DNA of 38,372 nt. Source: an uncultured Clostridia bacterium. GTDB taxonomy: Bacteria > Bacillota > Clostridia > TANB77 > CAG-508. The translations under genes and the position numbers were made by a program. The DNA is taken from assembly GCA_947626605.1 (NCBI GenBank), contig CANQSV010000015.1, positions 1-38,372 on the forward strand, given 5' to 3'. The notes under the pieces were generated by a model. That model was not told where the DNA came from and did no database searches. It saw only the letters and a program-made list of their open reading frames with translations. Positions 22,606-31,800 of this stretch are shown piece after piece (position 1 is the first letter of the stretch; every line of letters begins with the position of its first letter).

Positions 22606-23169
22606 ATGATTGGTAATATGATTGCAAAAGCACGTAAAGAAAAAGGGTTTACAAAAACCGAATTAGCACGTCTTACAGACATTAATATTGGTCACTTAAC
22701 TCATATTGAAAAGGGCGAAAGGAATCCTAGTCATAAAGCTTTAAAAGCAATATGCAAAGCTCTAGATATTCCATACCAACAATTAATGTTTACATATGAT
22801 AAAACTATTAATGAAGAACAAGCAAAATACGGTGTTACAGAACATATATCATACAATAAATTATTAGCAATAGACTCAATAGCTGGATTTATAGATTGCC
22901 CTTCCTATGTTCCAAGTTCTGCAATTGCTGTAAAAATTACAGATGACTCAATGTGTGATACTTATAAAAAAGGTTCATATGTATTTGTAGAATTTAATAC
23001 TCCATTAAATCATAGAGATTATGGTCTTTTTAGCTATAATGATCAAATAATGATTCGACAATTTAATGTAAAAAAGGGGAAAATAACTTTAAAAGCTAAT
23101 AGTGAAGATTTTGAAGATATTTCTGTAACTGATTCAGACAAATTTTACATTATAGGAAAAATACTATAA
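22606..23169 (+). CDS. XRE HTH-S24/LexA-like repressor
   Basis: 187 aa, ATG 22606 behind AGAGG. N-terminal HTH (about 5-60: IAKARKEKGFTKTELARLTD, INIGHLTHIEKGERNPSHKA) and a C-terminal S24 peptidase fold (about 85-187). Ser115 in ITDDSMCDTY is at the nucleophile position. The usual catalytic Lys position appears to be Arg151 in QIMIRQF, so self-cleavage may be lost; an Ala-Gly at 93-94 (SIAGF) could be the old cleavage site. It resembles phage CI-like or stress regulators, but no prophage genes surround it. Partner to the divergent small XRE gene. Confidence 0.8.
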   Translation: MIGNMIAKARKEKGFTKTELARLTDINIGHLTHIEKGERNPSHKALKAICKALDIPYQQLMFTYDKTINEEQAKYGVTEHISYNKLLAIDSIAGFIDCPSYVPSSAIAVKITDDSMCDTYKKGSYVFVEFNTPLNHRDYGLFSYNDQIMIRQFNVKKGKITLKANSEDFEDISVTDSDKFYIIGKIL

Positions 23170-23303
23170 AATTCTATAATTTCTTTTATCTTTATTTTTA
23201 TATTACATTTATGTGACATAAGCATTTTTTGTAAAAAATGCTTGAAAAAAAATTTTTTTAATACTATAATGTTGATAACAAAAGATAAAGAGGAGAGAAT
23301 TTT

Positions 23304-23786
23304 ATGGAGTTGACTAAAAATATATTTTTTAATACAGATAAACTTGTAGAAAACTCTACAGTTAAAATATCTTATACAGGTGCATTGTTCCAAAATGGTA
23401 ATAACGATGTATATCTTCATTATGGTTTTAACTCTACTTGGGATGGTGTTTCTGACGTAAAAATGGAGAAAACTGAATTAGGTTTTCAAGCTGAAGTCAA
23501 TTTGCCAACAGCCGATACTTTTAACTTCTGCTTTAATGATGTTGAAACAGGAGCTTGGGATAACAATAATGGTCAAAATTATACATTCTCCATAGAAAAA
23601 GTAGAAAATACTCTTCTTGTACAAGATACAAATAAAAATGATTTTCTTACTCCAACAAAACATTTAAGAAAATCTTATATCTGGACAAAGAAAATTAAAT
23701 TAGCTGTTTATAAAATAATTACTTATCTACCAAAAATAATATCTGGTAATTATAAAAGAAAAGTAGATAATGAAAATAATGGATAA
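23304..23786 (+). CDS. Carbohydrate-binding-module protein (CBM25/26-like)
   Basis: 160 aa, ATG 23304 behind AGAGGAG. Residues 15-100 look like a starch-type binding module: VKISYTGALFQNGNNDVYLH, YGFNSTWDGVSDVKM, FNFCFNDVETGAWDNNNGQN with the aromatic residues that stack on sugar. There is no catalytic domain and no signal peptide; the C-terminus is a basic, partly hydrophobic tail (KKIKLAVYKIITYLPKI). It may bind intracellular glycogen or help in its metabolism. Single gene with its own terminator. Confidence 0.7.
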   Translation: MELTKNIFFNTDKLVENSTVKISYTGALFQNGNNDVYLHYGFNSTWDGVSDVKMEKTELGFQAEVNLPTADTFNFCFNDVETGAWDNNNGQNYTFSIEKVENTLLVQDTNKNDFLTPTKHLRKSYIWTKKIKLAVYKIITYLPKIISGNYKRKVDNENNG

Positions 23787-23792
23787 AAATCT

Positions 23793-23821
23793 ATTCCTCA
23801 GTATATCTGAGGAATTTTTAT
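23793..23821 (+). terminator. Terminator of the CBM gene
   Basis: ATTCCTCAG, loop TATAT, CTGAGGAAT followed by TTTTTAT. It starts a few bases after the stop codon. Confidence 0.8.
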
Positions 23822-23829
23822 ATTGTAAG

Positions 23830-23856
23830 AAAAGACTCCTAGTAGGAGTTTTTTCT
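23830..23856 (+). terminator. Second hairpin terminator AAAAGACTCCT / AGGAGTTTTTT
   Basis: ACTCCT-AGT-AGGAGT, extended by A-T and G-T pairs to about 10 bp, then TTTTTTC. Directly follows the previous terminator; it may belong to the adjoining repeat element. Confidence 0.55.
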
Positions 23857-23981
23857 GTACAAGATAATTATGGCGGAACCTAGATTTTCTTAAAATTTGC
23901 ATTTGATAGATTTCTTAGTCGTAGCATTTTAATGCGTACGAATAAGTTATGCGTAGAAAAATCTTAGTTCCGCCTTTTTTT
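23857..23981 (+). repeat. GTACAAGATAATTATG element with long hairpin
   Basis: GTACAAGATAATTATG (23857-23872) leads into GGCGGAAC...TAGATTTTCT, which pairs with AGAAAAATC...GTTCCGCC (to 23974); an inner stem lies around CTTAGTCGTAGCATT / AATGCGTACGAATAAG, then TTTTTTT. The leading 16 bases match 7705-7720 with one change and the overall plan is the same. It has the form of a small non-coding mobile or regulatory repeat. Confidence 0.6.
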
Positions 23982-24047
23982 ATAATATTACATTTGATAG
24001 AAAAGATAGATTAAATTCCTACGATATAGAAAACGGACTAACAATAG

Positions 24048-24262
24048 AAAAAAATCGGAGTATTAACTCCGATTATTTAAAGAATTATAAAGGGACTATG
24101 TGGAAGAGTATTCTTCCACAAGTTTTATATCTGATACAAAAAAATTACATGTGAAAGAAAGATTCGGAGTATTTTAATTTATCGGGGAGCGAATTTAATA
24201 CTTAACCGTGAGAGCAATTTTATTTTTTCTTTCTTTCACAAGCTTAAATACATTTTCACAAT
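24048..24262 (-). ncRNA. Candidate small RNA with C-rich loops
   Basis: TATAAT on the minus strand (24275-24270) would start an RNA near 24262; it would end at the strong minus-strand terminator AATCGGAGT-TAAT-ACTCCGATT plus TTTTTTT (24074-24048). Inside are a perfect 12-bp closing stem TGTGAAAGAAAG / CTTTCTTTCACA enclosing a hairpin with the exposed loop CGCTCCCCGATA, and a hairpin TGTGGAAGA / TCTTCCACA. No ORF. UCCCC in a loop is the kind of motif used by Gram-positive sRNAs to cover Shine-Dalgarno sequences. The -35 box is poor. The rest of 23982-24484 shows nothing else. Confidence 0.45.
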
Positions 24263-24484
24263 CAAAATAATTATAATTACAAAACATCTTTATAACTATT
24301 ATCTAAATTTTTTAATTCAATTTTTCTTCTAATTTTTTGGAAATAAATTCGATTAAAATTTTTCTGACAGTAAAAAATATAATAAAAAATAATAAGAACT
24401 TAATCACTTAAATGTTCCTTTGAAAAAAATTTTTTAATAAATATATTTATTATGGCTTTATTGTACGACTTTTTTTTACTCTTG

Positions 24485-25018
24485 TCAACAAAAACCGTTC
24501 GACACAAGTCGACATAAGACTACAGCTAGTATCATTCCTACCACATCTGCTATTAATGCTGCTATTAAAACAAATCTTATTTTCTTTATACCAACTATAC
24601 TTGTATATACTGCTATTGTATAAATAGTAGTTTCAGTTGCCCCCATTATAGTTGATACAATCATTCCAATTAAGCTATCTGGTCCATATTGTTTCATTAT
24701 GTCTGTTGCAATTCCTAAAGAAGCACTTCCTGAAATAGGTCTTAATAAAGCCAAAGGCATAATTTCTTTTGGTATGTTAAACAAATTTATAATTGGTTCT
24801 ATAATTGTTAAAATTAATTCTAAAACTCCCGAATTCCTTAGTAATCCTATCGCTAAAAAAATTCCTAATAATGTAGGAAACAATTTTGCCACTATTGTTA
24901 TTCCTTCAGTTGCTCCTTGGATAAATAAATCAAAAACTTTTTGTTTTTCATAAATTCCATATAAAATTATTAATACAATCATAAGTGGTATAATTATGCT
25001 AGATATATAATTAATCAT
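24485..25018 (-). CDS. spmB: Spore maturation protein B
   Basis: 177 aa, multi-pass membrane protein with nucleoside-recognition (gate) domain features: LIQGATEGITIVAKLFPTLL, then LLRNSGVLELILTIIEPIIN, PLALLRPISGSASLGIATDI and IMGATETTIYTIAVY. SpmB works with SpmA in dehydration of the spore core and heat resistance in Bacillus and Clostridium. It starts 17 bp after spmA ends; the two form an operon. The C-terminus continues to the gene end without truncation. Confidence 0.92.
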   Translation of the reverse strand: MINYISSIIIPLMIVLIILYGIYEKQKVFDLFIQGATEGITIVAKLFPTLLGIFLAIGLLRNSGVLELILTIIEPIINLFNIPKEIMPLALLRPISGSASLGIATDIMKQYGPDSLIGMIVSTIMGATETTIYTIAVYTSIVGIKKIRFVLIAALIADVVGMILAVVLCRLVSNGFC

Positions 25019-25035
25019 TTTTTCTCCTATTTAAC

Positions 25036-25611
25036 TTAAAATTTTTTCATTAATATTTTGGCTGAAATTATTCCAGCTACTGCTGCACCAATTGTAGCTC
25101 CCCATATAGGAATTAACATTTTTGTTGGCTCTGCTGATCCTAAAGATGTTCTTACTGCAATCACTGTTGTTGGTATAATTTGTATTGACGCTGTATTTAA
25201 AATTATAAATAAAGCCATTGAATTACTTAATTTGTTTTTTTCCTTGTTTTCCTGTTGCATTGATTTCATTGCTTTTAATCCTAAGGGAGTTGCCGCATTT
25301 CCTAAGCCTAAAATATTTGATACAATATTCATTGAAATTGATTTATATGTTTCTGTTCCTTTTTTTATTTCAGGAAATAAAAATCTCATTATTGGACTTA
25401 TTATTTTTGTCAACTTTTCTATTAAACTTGTATTTTCAGCAATCTTCATAAGTCCATTCCATAAACATAAAGTTCCAAATAGTGTTAAAATTAAATTAAT
25501 AGTCTCTTCTCCAACTTCAAAAATTGAATTATTAATTGCTTCTATATTTCCTATTAGTATAGAATATCCTATAGATATAATTATAAAAACTGGCCATATT
25601 ATATTTAACAT
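25036..25611 (-). CDS. spmA: Spore maturation protein A
   Basis: 191 aa, membrane protein with the gate domain: LNIIWPVFIIISIGYSILIG start, GTLCLWNGLMKIAENTSLIE, and NILGLGNAATPLGLKAMKSM, which is characteristic of SpmA. It is paired with spmB directly downstream. Together they mark the organism as a spore former. The gap of 240 bp before abrB contains no further gene; no sporulation-sigma promoter could be assigned with confidence. Confidence 0.92.
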   Translation of the reverse strand: MLNIIWPVFIIISIGYSILIGNIEAINNSIFEVGEETINLILTLFGTLCLWNGLMKIAENTSLIEKLTKIISPIMRFLFPEIKKGTETYKSISMNIVSNILGLGNAATPLGLKAMKSMQQENKEKNKLSNSMALFIILNTASIQIIPTTVIAVRTSLGSAEPTKMLIPIWGATIGAAVAGIISAKILMKKF

Positions 25612-25752
25612 TTACTTTTACCTCTTTTTATCTCACCTAAATATATTACTATTTATATTCATGCTTCTATTCTATTATACGAAATAATTAACTTAACTTT
25701 TTATTAATATCTATTATAAAAAATTTTTTCTGCATTAAATCTAAATTTTTTT

Positions 25753-25782
25753 AATTGACTAATCTATTATTTATATGTTAAA
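25753..25782 (+). promoter_or_regulatory. Promoter of the abrB-like gene
   Basis: TTGACT, 18 bp, TAAAAT, about 70 bp before the start codon. The long leader contains TGTTGAA (around 25807), one base away from a Spo0A box (TGTCGAA); this may be chance. Confidence 0.45.
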
Positions 25783-25854
25783 ATAATTGTGTTTTAAGTA
25801 TTTTTATGTTGAATTACTGATTTTGTTAGTGATTTTTATAGATTGGAGGTTTTT

Positions 25855-26112
25855 ATGCTAAAATCCACAGGTATAATAAGACGAGTTGACGAATTAGGAA
25901 GAGTTGTAATACCTATAGAACTAAGAAATAAGCTAAATATTGTAGAAAGAGATCCAATAGAAATATATGTAGATGGTTCATCTATCGTTTTGAAAAAATA
26001 TGAACCAAACTGCATTTTTTGCGGGAGTACAAAACTTTTATCTCAATATCAAGATAAACAAATTTGCAAAAAATGTAGCCAAAAAATTTCAAATTTGTTT
26101 GACGAAAAATAA
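25855..26112 (+). CDS. AbrB/SpoVT-type transition-state regulator with zinc ribbon
   Basis: 85 aa from ATG 25855, set by TTGGAGG (an in-frame TTG at 25843 is part of that site). The N-terminal swapped-hairpin DNA-binding domain STGIIRRVDELGRVVIPIEL RNKLNI (residues 3-28) is typical of AbrB; the C-terminal third has CIFCGST ... ICKKC, a short zinc ribbon as in other clostridial AbrB proteins. It likely controls entry into stationary-phase or sporulation programmes. Own promoter and terminator. Confidence 0.88.
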   Translation: MLKSTGIIRRVDELGRVVIPIELRNKLNIVERDPIEIYVDGSSIVLKKYEPNCIFCGSTKLLSQYQDKQICKKCSQKISNLFDEK

Positions 26113-26136
26113 GCACTAAAAAGTGCTTATTTTTTA
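26111..26136. terminator. Bidirectional terminator between abrB and rsmI
   Basis: AAGCACT-AAAA-AGTGCTT followed by ATTTTTT; an A-run (26105-26109) on the left serves the convergent rsmI transcript. Confidence 0.7.
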
Positions 26137-26958
26137 TAAAAACATTTTATATATTTCGTTTTTTGCTAATTTTCTATCCTTAGCAATCTTTTTTATAATT
26201 TCTTTTTTATCCAAACCTTGATTTTCATAATATTTATAATGTTCTTTAACATCTAACTTATTTAAAAACTCTTTTTCTTCGTTTTCCTTTTTTTCTGCTC
26301 CTTCTATTACTATTATAAATTCACCTTTAACATTATCACATATTTCTAATAATTCACTTGCTTTTCCTCTATAAAAACTTTCATGTATTTTTGTTAACTC
26401 TTTTGCCAACACTATATTTCTTTCTGGTATATTTTCTTTAAATTCTTCTAAAGTTGTTTTAAGTTTATGAGGAGCCTCATATATTATTATTGTTTTTGTT
26501 TCATTTTTTATTTCTTCCATTTTTTCTTTTCTCAATTTATTATTTAATGGTAAGAAACCTATGAAAATAAATTCTTTTGCATTAAATCCTGAAACTATTA
26601 AAGCATTTATCAAAGCACAAGCTCCTGGAATTGGAATAATCTCTATCCCTTCTTTTATTGCCTCTTTTATTACCTCTTCTCCCGGATCAGATATAACTGG
26701 TGTGCCTGCATCTGAAACTAATGCAATGTTCTTTCCTTCTTTTAAATATTTAATTAAATCTTCACTTCTTTCTTCTTCATTATGCCTGTGATAACTAATT
26801 AATGGTTTCGATATCTCTAAATGATTTAAAAGCTTTAGTGTATGTCTTGTGTCTTCAGCAGCTATTATATCTACTTCTTTTAATATCCTTATAGCCCTTA
26901 AAGTTATATCTTCCAAGTTACCAATAGGTGTTGCTACAATGTATAATTTTCCTAACAT
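26134..26958 (-). CDS. rsmI: 16S rRNA (cytidine1402-2'-O)-methyltransferase
   Basis: 274 aa. A tetrapyrrole-methylase-fold SAM enzyme modifying C1402 in the decoding centre. Motifs: LYIVATPIGNLEDITLRAIR at the N-terminus, IIAAEDTRHTLKLLNH, ALVSDAGTPVISDPGEEV and IPIPGACALINALIVSGF. Full length for the family. Starts 18 bp after trmN6 in the same direction; the two RNA-methyltransferase genes form an operon, as in many Firmicutes. Confidence 0.95.
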   Translation of the reverse strand: MLGKLYIVATPIGNLEDITLRAIRILKEVDIIAAEDTRHTLKLLNHLEISKPLISYHRHNEEERSEDLIKYLKEGKNIALVSDAGTPVISDPGEEVIKEAIKEGIEIIPIPGACALINALIVSGFNAKEFIFIGFLPLNNKLRKEKMEEIKNETKTIIIYEAPHKLKTTLEEFKENIPERNIVLAKELTKIHESFYRGKASELLEICDNVKGEFIIVIEGAEKKENEEKEFLNKLDVKEHYKYYENQGLDKKEIIKKIAKDRKLAKNEIYKMFL

Positions 26959-26976
26959 GTTTCCTCTTTTCTAAAA

Positions 26977-27741
26977 CTATTTTGAGTTTTTATTATATAT
27001 TTCCAATATTTCATTTGTATATTCTCCTTTTAAATCATATACATATATTGGTTTTTCTATTTTTAAAAATGATTTTGCGTTTTTTACAGCTTTTATAAGA
27101 AATAATTTAGGTGGTTTACTTATATCAGATTGTACAAATTTTAAGATTTTAGGTTCTAATTTATATTTTTTTAATAAAAACATTATATCTCCTAATCTTT
27201 CTGGTCTATGTACCATGTATAAACTACCACTATTTTTTAATAACTTTGAAGAAATACTTATAAAATCTTCTAAATTTGCTTCTATCTCATGTCTAGATAT
27301 GTATTTAATTTTATTTTCATTAGTTAAACCTGTATTTAGTTTTTTATATGGAGGGTTTGTTACTACTACGTCAAAGCTCCCATCTTCAAATCTTTCTGTT
27401 AAACTCTTAATATTTTCATTTAATATTTCTACTTTGTTTTCTAAATTATTTAATAAAATACTTCTCTGAGCCATTTCTGCAATTTCTTTTTGAATTTCTA
27501 TACCTATTATTTTTTCCGCTTCTGTTTTAGCAGAAAGTAAAATTGGTAAAATTGCTGTTCCAGTTCCTAAATCAATTACTTTAGAACCTTTTTTTATATT
27601 TTTTGAAAAATCTGATAGTAAAACGGCATCTATTCCAAAACAGAACCCATCTACTCTTTGTATTATTTTTAAATTTTTATATTCTAAATCATCTATTCTT
27701 TCATTTTCATTTATTTTAATATTTTTATTCATTCTACTCAC
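26977..27741 (-). CDS. trmN6: tRNA1(Val) adenine37-N6-methyltransferase-like
   Basis: 254 aa class I SAM methyltransferase: QRVDGFCFGIDAVLLSDF, motif I VIDLGTGTAILPILLSAK, IGIEIQKEIAEMAQRSILLN and the N6-adenine catalytic NPPYKK. The order trmN6-rsmI is common in Firmicutes (yabB-yabC-like). The N-terminus before the methylase core contains the conserved DDLEYKNLKIIQ segment. Start ATG at 27741; MNKN three codons later would also do. Confidence 0.88.
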   Translation of the reverse strand: MSRMNKNIKINENERIDDLEYKNLKIIQRVDGFCFGIDAVLLSDFSKNIKKGSKVIDLGTGTAILPILLSAKTEAEKIIGIEIQKEIAEMAQRSILLNNLENKVEILNENIKSLTERFEDGSFDVVVTNPPYKKLNTGLTNENKIKYISRHEIEANLEDFISISSKLLKNSGSLYMVHRPERLGDIMFLLKKYKLEPKILKFVQSDISKPPKLFLIKAVKNAKSFLKIEKPIYVYDLKGEYTNEILEIYNKNSK

Positions 27742-27831
27742 TTACACTTTTATTATTTTTTGCATATTATATAATAAAGATTAGTATTTTTCAACTAAAC
27801 TTTATCTTTGAAAATAGAGGTGAATTGCAAT

Positions 27832-28017
27832 ATGTATAATAATAAACTTTACCCTTTAAATAGAGAAATACCTAAGAAAGATAAAAAGAATAACTTATTT
27901 CATTCTATAAAATGCAAAACTCAGAAATGCTATTCTTCTTTAAATGAGGTAGAAAATTTTTTGTCTAAGGCATCTTTTTCTCATAAAATTCTTAAATTAT
28001 ATTCTATCTTAAAATAA
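27832..28017 (+). CDS. 61-aa hypothetical protein
   Basis: ATG 27832 behind GAGGTGA at 8 nt. Basic (many Lys), with two Cys in IKCKTQKCYSS and a C-terminal amphipathic stretch FSHKILKLYSILK. No membrane helix or signature. It stands alone between two minus-strand operons, divergent from trmN6. The 90 bp upstream could hold its promoter. Reality as a gene is moderate: it rests on the ribosome-binding site and position. Confidence 0.45.
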   Translation: MYNNKLYPLNREIPKKDKKNNLFHSIKCKTQKCYSSLNEVENFLSKASFSHKILKLYSILK

Positions 28018-28019
28018 AT

Positions 28020-28601
28020 TTATTTTCTTTTAAAAGCTTCTTTGAAATTTACTTCTCCATCCTTAAACTCTTTATCTGTTTTGCCATCTATTAAAATCTT
28101 AACACTTCCTACTTCATTTAGCTCTGTCAATGTATTTACTATACTTTTAATGGTTTTTTCTTCCTCTTCTTTTGTTCCTTTATGATTATCAATAAATTCT
28201 TTAGAAAGATTTAATTCTAATATATTTCCTTTCATCTTTGCACTAATTACCCTAGTGCCTTCTGGTATTAAATTTTCTAGTTCTGCATTTTCAGGTGCAT
28301 CAATTAAAAGCTCTACTAAAAATTTATATGGCTCTTTTAATAAATTTTTAGAGTCAATTCGTCTTGTTTCAGATTTTACATCTCCAGTATTCTTATCTTT
28401 ATAGAATAATTCTACTAATGTCTGTCTATTTTGTTCTTCAGTTATTTCCTCTAATGGAGTATATTCATTTATAACTTCATTTTTCTCAATAATAGCTGAT
28501 TCTTCTTCAATATTATCATTTCCAAAAAATAGACTTGCTAATACATAAAGCAAAAATATTCCTAAAATTGCTAAAATAGTTATTTTTAACTTTTTATTCA
28601 T
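28020..28601 (-). CDS. GerMN-domain sporulation protein
   Basis: 193 aa with one N-terminal membrane anchor (about 6-24, LKITILAILGIFLLYVLASL), an acidic spacer and a single GerMN domain (about 65-190: VELFYKDKNTGDV, LVELLIDAPENAELENLIPE, GTRVISAKMKGNILELNLSK, FDN-like EFIDNH). GerM of Bacillus has two such domains and works in sporulation and germination; single-domain versions are common in Clostridia. No lipobox Cys is seen, so it is anchored, not a lipoprotein. Confidence 0.82.
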   Translation of the reverse strand: MNKKLKITILAILGIFLLYVLASLFFGNDNIEEESAIIEKNEVINEYTPLEEITEEQNRQTLVELFYKDKNTGDVKSETRRIDSKNLLKEPYKFLVELLIDAPENAELENLIPEGTRVISAKMKGNILELNLSKEFIDNHKGTKEEEEKTIKSIVNTLTELNEVGSVKILIDGKTDKEFKDGEVNFKEAFKRK

Positions 28602-28740
28602 TACTAACCATTCCTTTCGTATTTAAAATAATAAACTTACTTTTTTGTTATTAATAAATATTTTGGTCAAGCATTTTTTAGAACTTATTTTCTTTATTTT
28701 TTTTATAGGAAATTACCTCTTCGACATAAAGTTATTTCCA

Positions 28741-28769
28741 TTGACAAAAGCCCAATTTCCGTATAGAAT
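28741..28769 (+). promoter_or_regulatory. Strong promoter of the dehydratase/activase gene
   Basis: Perfect TTGACA (28741-28746), 17 bp, TAGAAT (28764-28769), about 40 bp upstream of ATG 28812. Confidence 0.75.
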
Positions 28770-28811
28770 AATACTTACATGAGTAATATTTTATATGACG
28801 AGGAGAAATTT

Positions 28812-31800
28812 ATGAAAACATTACATGTTGGTTTAGACGTTGGTTCTACAACTGTAAAAACAGTTGTATTAGATGATCAATATAATAGTTTACATACATC
28901 TTATGAAAGGCATTATTCCGATACAAAAAATACAATTTGTAAAGTATTGGAAGAATTATTAAAAAAATATCCAAATACAAACTTCACTATAGCTCTTACT
29001 GGTTCTGGAGCATTATCCGCTTCTAAATTCTTACAACTTCCTTTTATTCAAGAAGTTGTATCTTGTAAAAGAGCAGTAGAAAAATATATTCCTCAAACGG
29101 ACGTTGTTATTGAGCTTGGAGGAGAAGATGCTAAAATTATATATTTTGATAAATTTATAGAACAGCGTATGAATGGTACTTGCGCAGGAGGTACTGGTGC
29201 TTTCATCGATCAAATGTCTTCTTTACTTCATACAGATACAGCAGGTCTTAATGAATTAGCAAAAAACTACAACACAATTTATCCTATTGCATCTAGATGT
29301 GGTGTTTTTGCAAAAACAGATATTCAACCTCTATTAAATGAAGGAGCCGCAAAAGAAGATATTGCAGTTTCTATATTCCAAGCTGTTGTTAATCAAACTA
29401 TTAGTGGACTTGCTTGTGGAAGACCTATTAGAGGAACTGTTACATTTTTAGGTGGTCCGCTAAATTATTTATCAGAATTAAGAAATAGATTTATTGAAAC
29501 ACTTCATTTAACACCTGAAACAACTGTTATTCCTGAAGAGGCACATCTTTTAGTTGCAAAAGGTGCTGCATTAGATTCTTTTAATGGAAACATCATTTCT
29601 TCTAAAGATTTAAAGAAAAAAATTAAAGATTTAAAGAAATCTGTTGATAACACTTCTCATCCTTTAAATCCATTATTTAAAGATGATTCAGAATATCAAG
29701 AATTTAAAAAGAGACATGATTTGGCAAAGGTAAAAAGAAAACCTTTATCAGATTTTAGCGGAGATTGCTTTGTTGGAATTGATGCAGGTTCTACAACTAC
29801 CAAATTAGTATTAATAGATATAGAAGGAAATCTTCTTTACTCTTTATACGGAAGCAATGAAGGAAATCCTTTACACAGTGTTATTGAAATGTTAAAAAAA
29901 TTATATTCTGTTTTACCAGAGAAAGCTAGAATACGTTTTTCTGGTGTTACTGGATATGGAGAAAAATTAATTCAAACTGCTTTAAATATTGATTTAAATG
30001 AAATAGAAACTATTGCCCATCATAGAGCTGCATACGAATTTATGCCAGATGTTACTAGTATAGTTGATATCGGTGGACAAGATATGAAATATATTAAAAT
30101 GAAAAATGGTGTAATTGATAATATTATGCTTAATGAAGCTTGTTCTTCTGGATGTGGTTCTTTTATAGAAACATTTGCAAAAAGTTTAAATATATCTATA
30201 TCAGACTTTGTGCAAGAAGCTTTAAAATCTAAAAAGCCTGTTGATTTAGGTTCTAGATGTACAGTATTTATGAATTCTAAAATAAAACAAGCTCAAAAAG
30301 AAGGTTATTCTGTTGGAGATATTTCAGCGGGACTATCCTATTCTGTTATCAAAAATGCTATTCAAAAAGTTATGAAAGTTAGAGATACAAAAACTTTAGG
30401 AGATCATATAGTAGTACAAGGTGGTACTTTCTATAATGATGCTGTTCTTAGAGCTTTCGAATTAATTGTTGGAAAAGGAGTTATAAGACCTGATATCTCT
30501 GGTCTTATGGGAGCTTATGGAATAGCATTACTTGCTAAGGAACAATATGAATCTAATAAAGATATGGAATATTATTCTACAATTTCTAAGCTTAATGAAT
30601 TAGATTCATTAAATATAAAAATAACACATACTAGATGTAATATATGTGAAAATCACTGTTTATTAACAATTAATAAATTTAGTAACAATAAAACATATAT
30701 TTCTGGTAACCGTTGCGAACGTGGAGCTGGAATCTCTTCTGATAATGCTAACTTACCAAATTTAGTAAAATATAAATTTGAAAGAATATTCAATTATACT
30801 CCTCTTGAAGAGAAAGATGCAAAACGTGGTACAATTGGTATTCCAAGAGTTTTAAATATGTATGAAGATTATCCTTTCTGGTTCACTTTTTTAACCGAAT
30901 TAGGTTTTAGAGTAATTTTATCAGAAAAAAGTAATAGACAAACTTATGAAAAGGGTATGGAATCTATGCCTTCAGAATCTGTTTGCTATCCTGCAAAACT
31001 TGCGCATGGACATGTTATAAGTCTTATAAAATCTGGAATAAAAACAATTTTCTATCCTTGTATTCCATATTCAAGAAAAGAAAATGAAAAAGCTGACAAT
31101 CACTATAACTGCCCAATAGTTATATCATATTCAGAAGTTTTAAAGAATAATGTTGAAGAATTGAAATCTTCTGATATAAAATTCTTAAACCCTTTCTTAC
31201 CATTAAATACAAAAACTTTAGTTACAAGAATTTTAGAGTTAGATGAATTTAAAGAATATAATTTTACAAAAAAAGAATTAGTAGAAGCTGCAAAAAAGGC
31301 TGAAGCTGAATATTTCCATTGCAAAGATGATATTCATAAAAAAGGTCAAGAAACTTTAGAGTACATTGAAAAAAATAACTTAAAAGGTATTGTTTTAGCT
31401 GGACGTCCTTATCACGTTGACCCTGAAGTAAATCACGGAATAGATACAGCAATAACTAGTTTAGGACTTTGTGTTTTAACAGAAGATAGCATATCAAATT
31501 TATCAGATGTAAAAAGACCTTTAAGAGTCGTTGATCAATGGATGTTCCATTCAAGATTATATGCTGCTGCAGATTTTGTTGGAAAACATGATAATCTTGA
31601 ATTAATCCAATTAAATTCTTTCGGATGCGGTGTTGATGCTGTAACAACAGATCAAGTTGAAGAAATTCTATCAAGCTATGAAAAAATGTATACTTTAATA
31701 AAAATTGACGAAATTAATAATTTAGGTGCAGTTAAAATTCGTATTCGTTCATTACTAGCTAGTATGAATAAAAGATTAAATAAGAAAAAGGATTCTGAGA

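Noticed and set aside
24048-24262. 6S RNA
   Set aside because: The ends of the candidate do not pair to form the closing stem, and the internal structure is a short hairpin with a C-rich loop, unlike the long bulged rod of 6S RNA.
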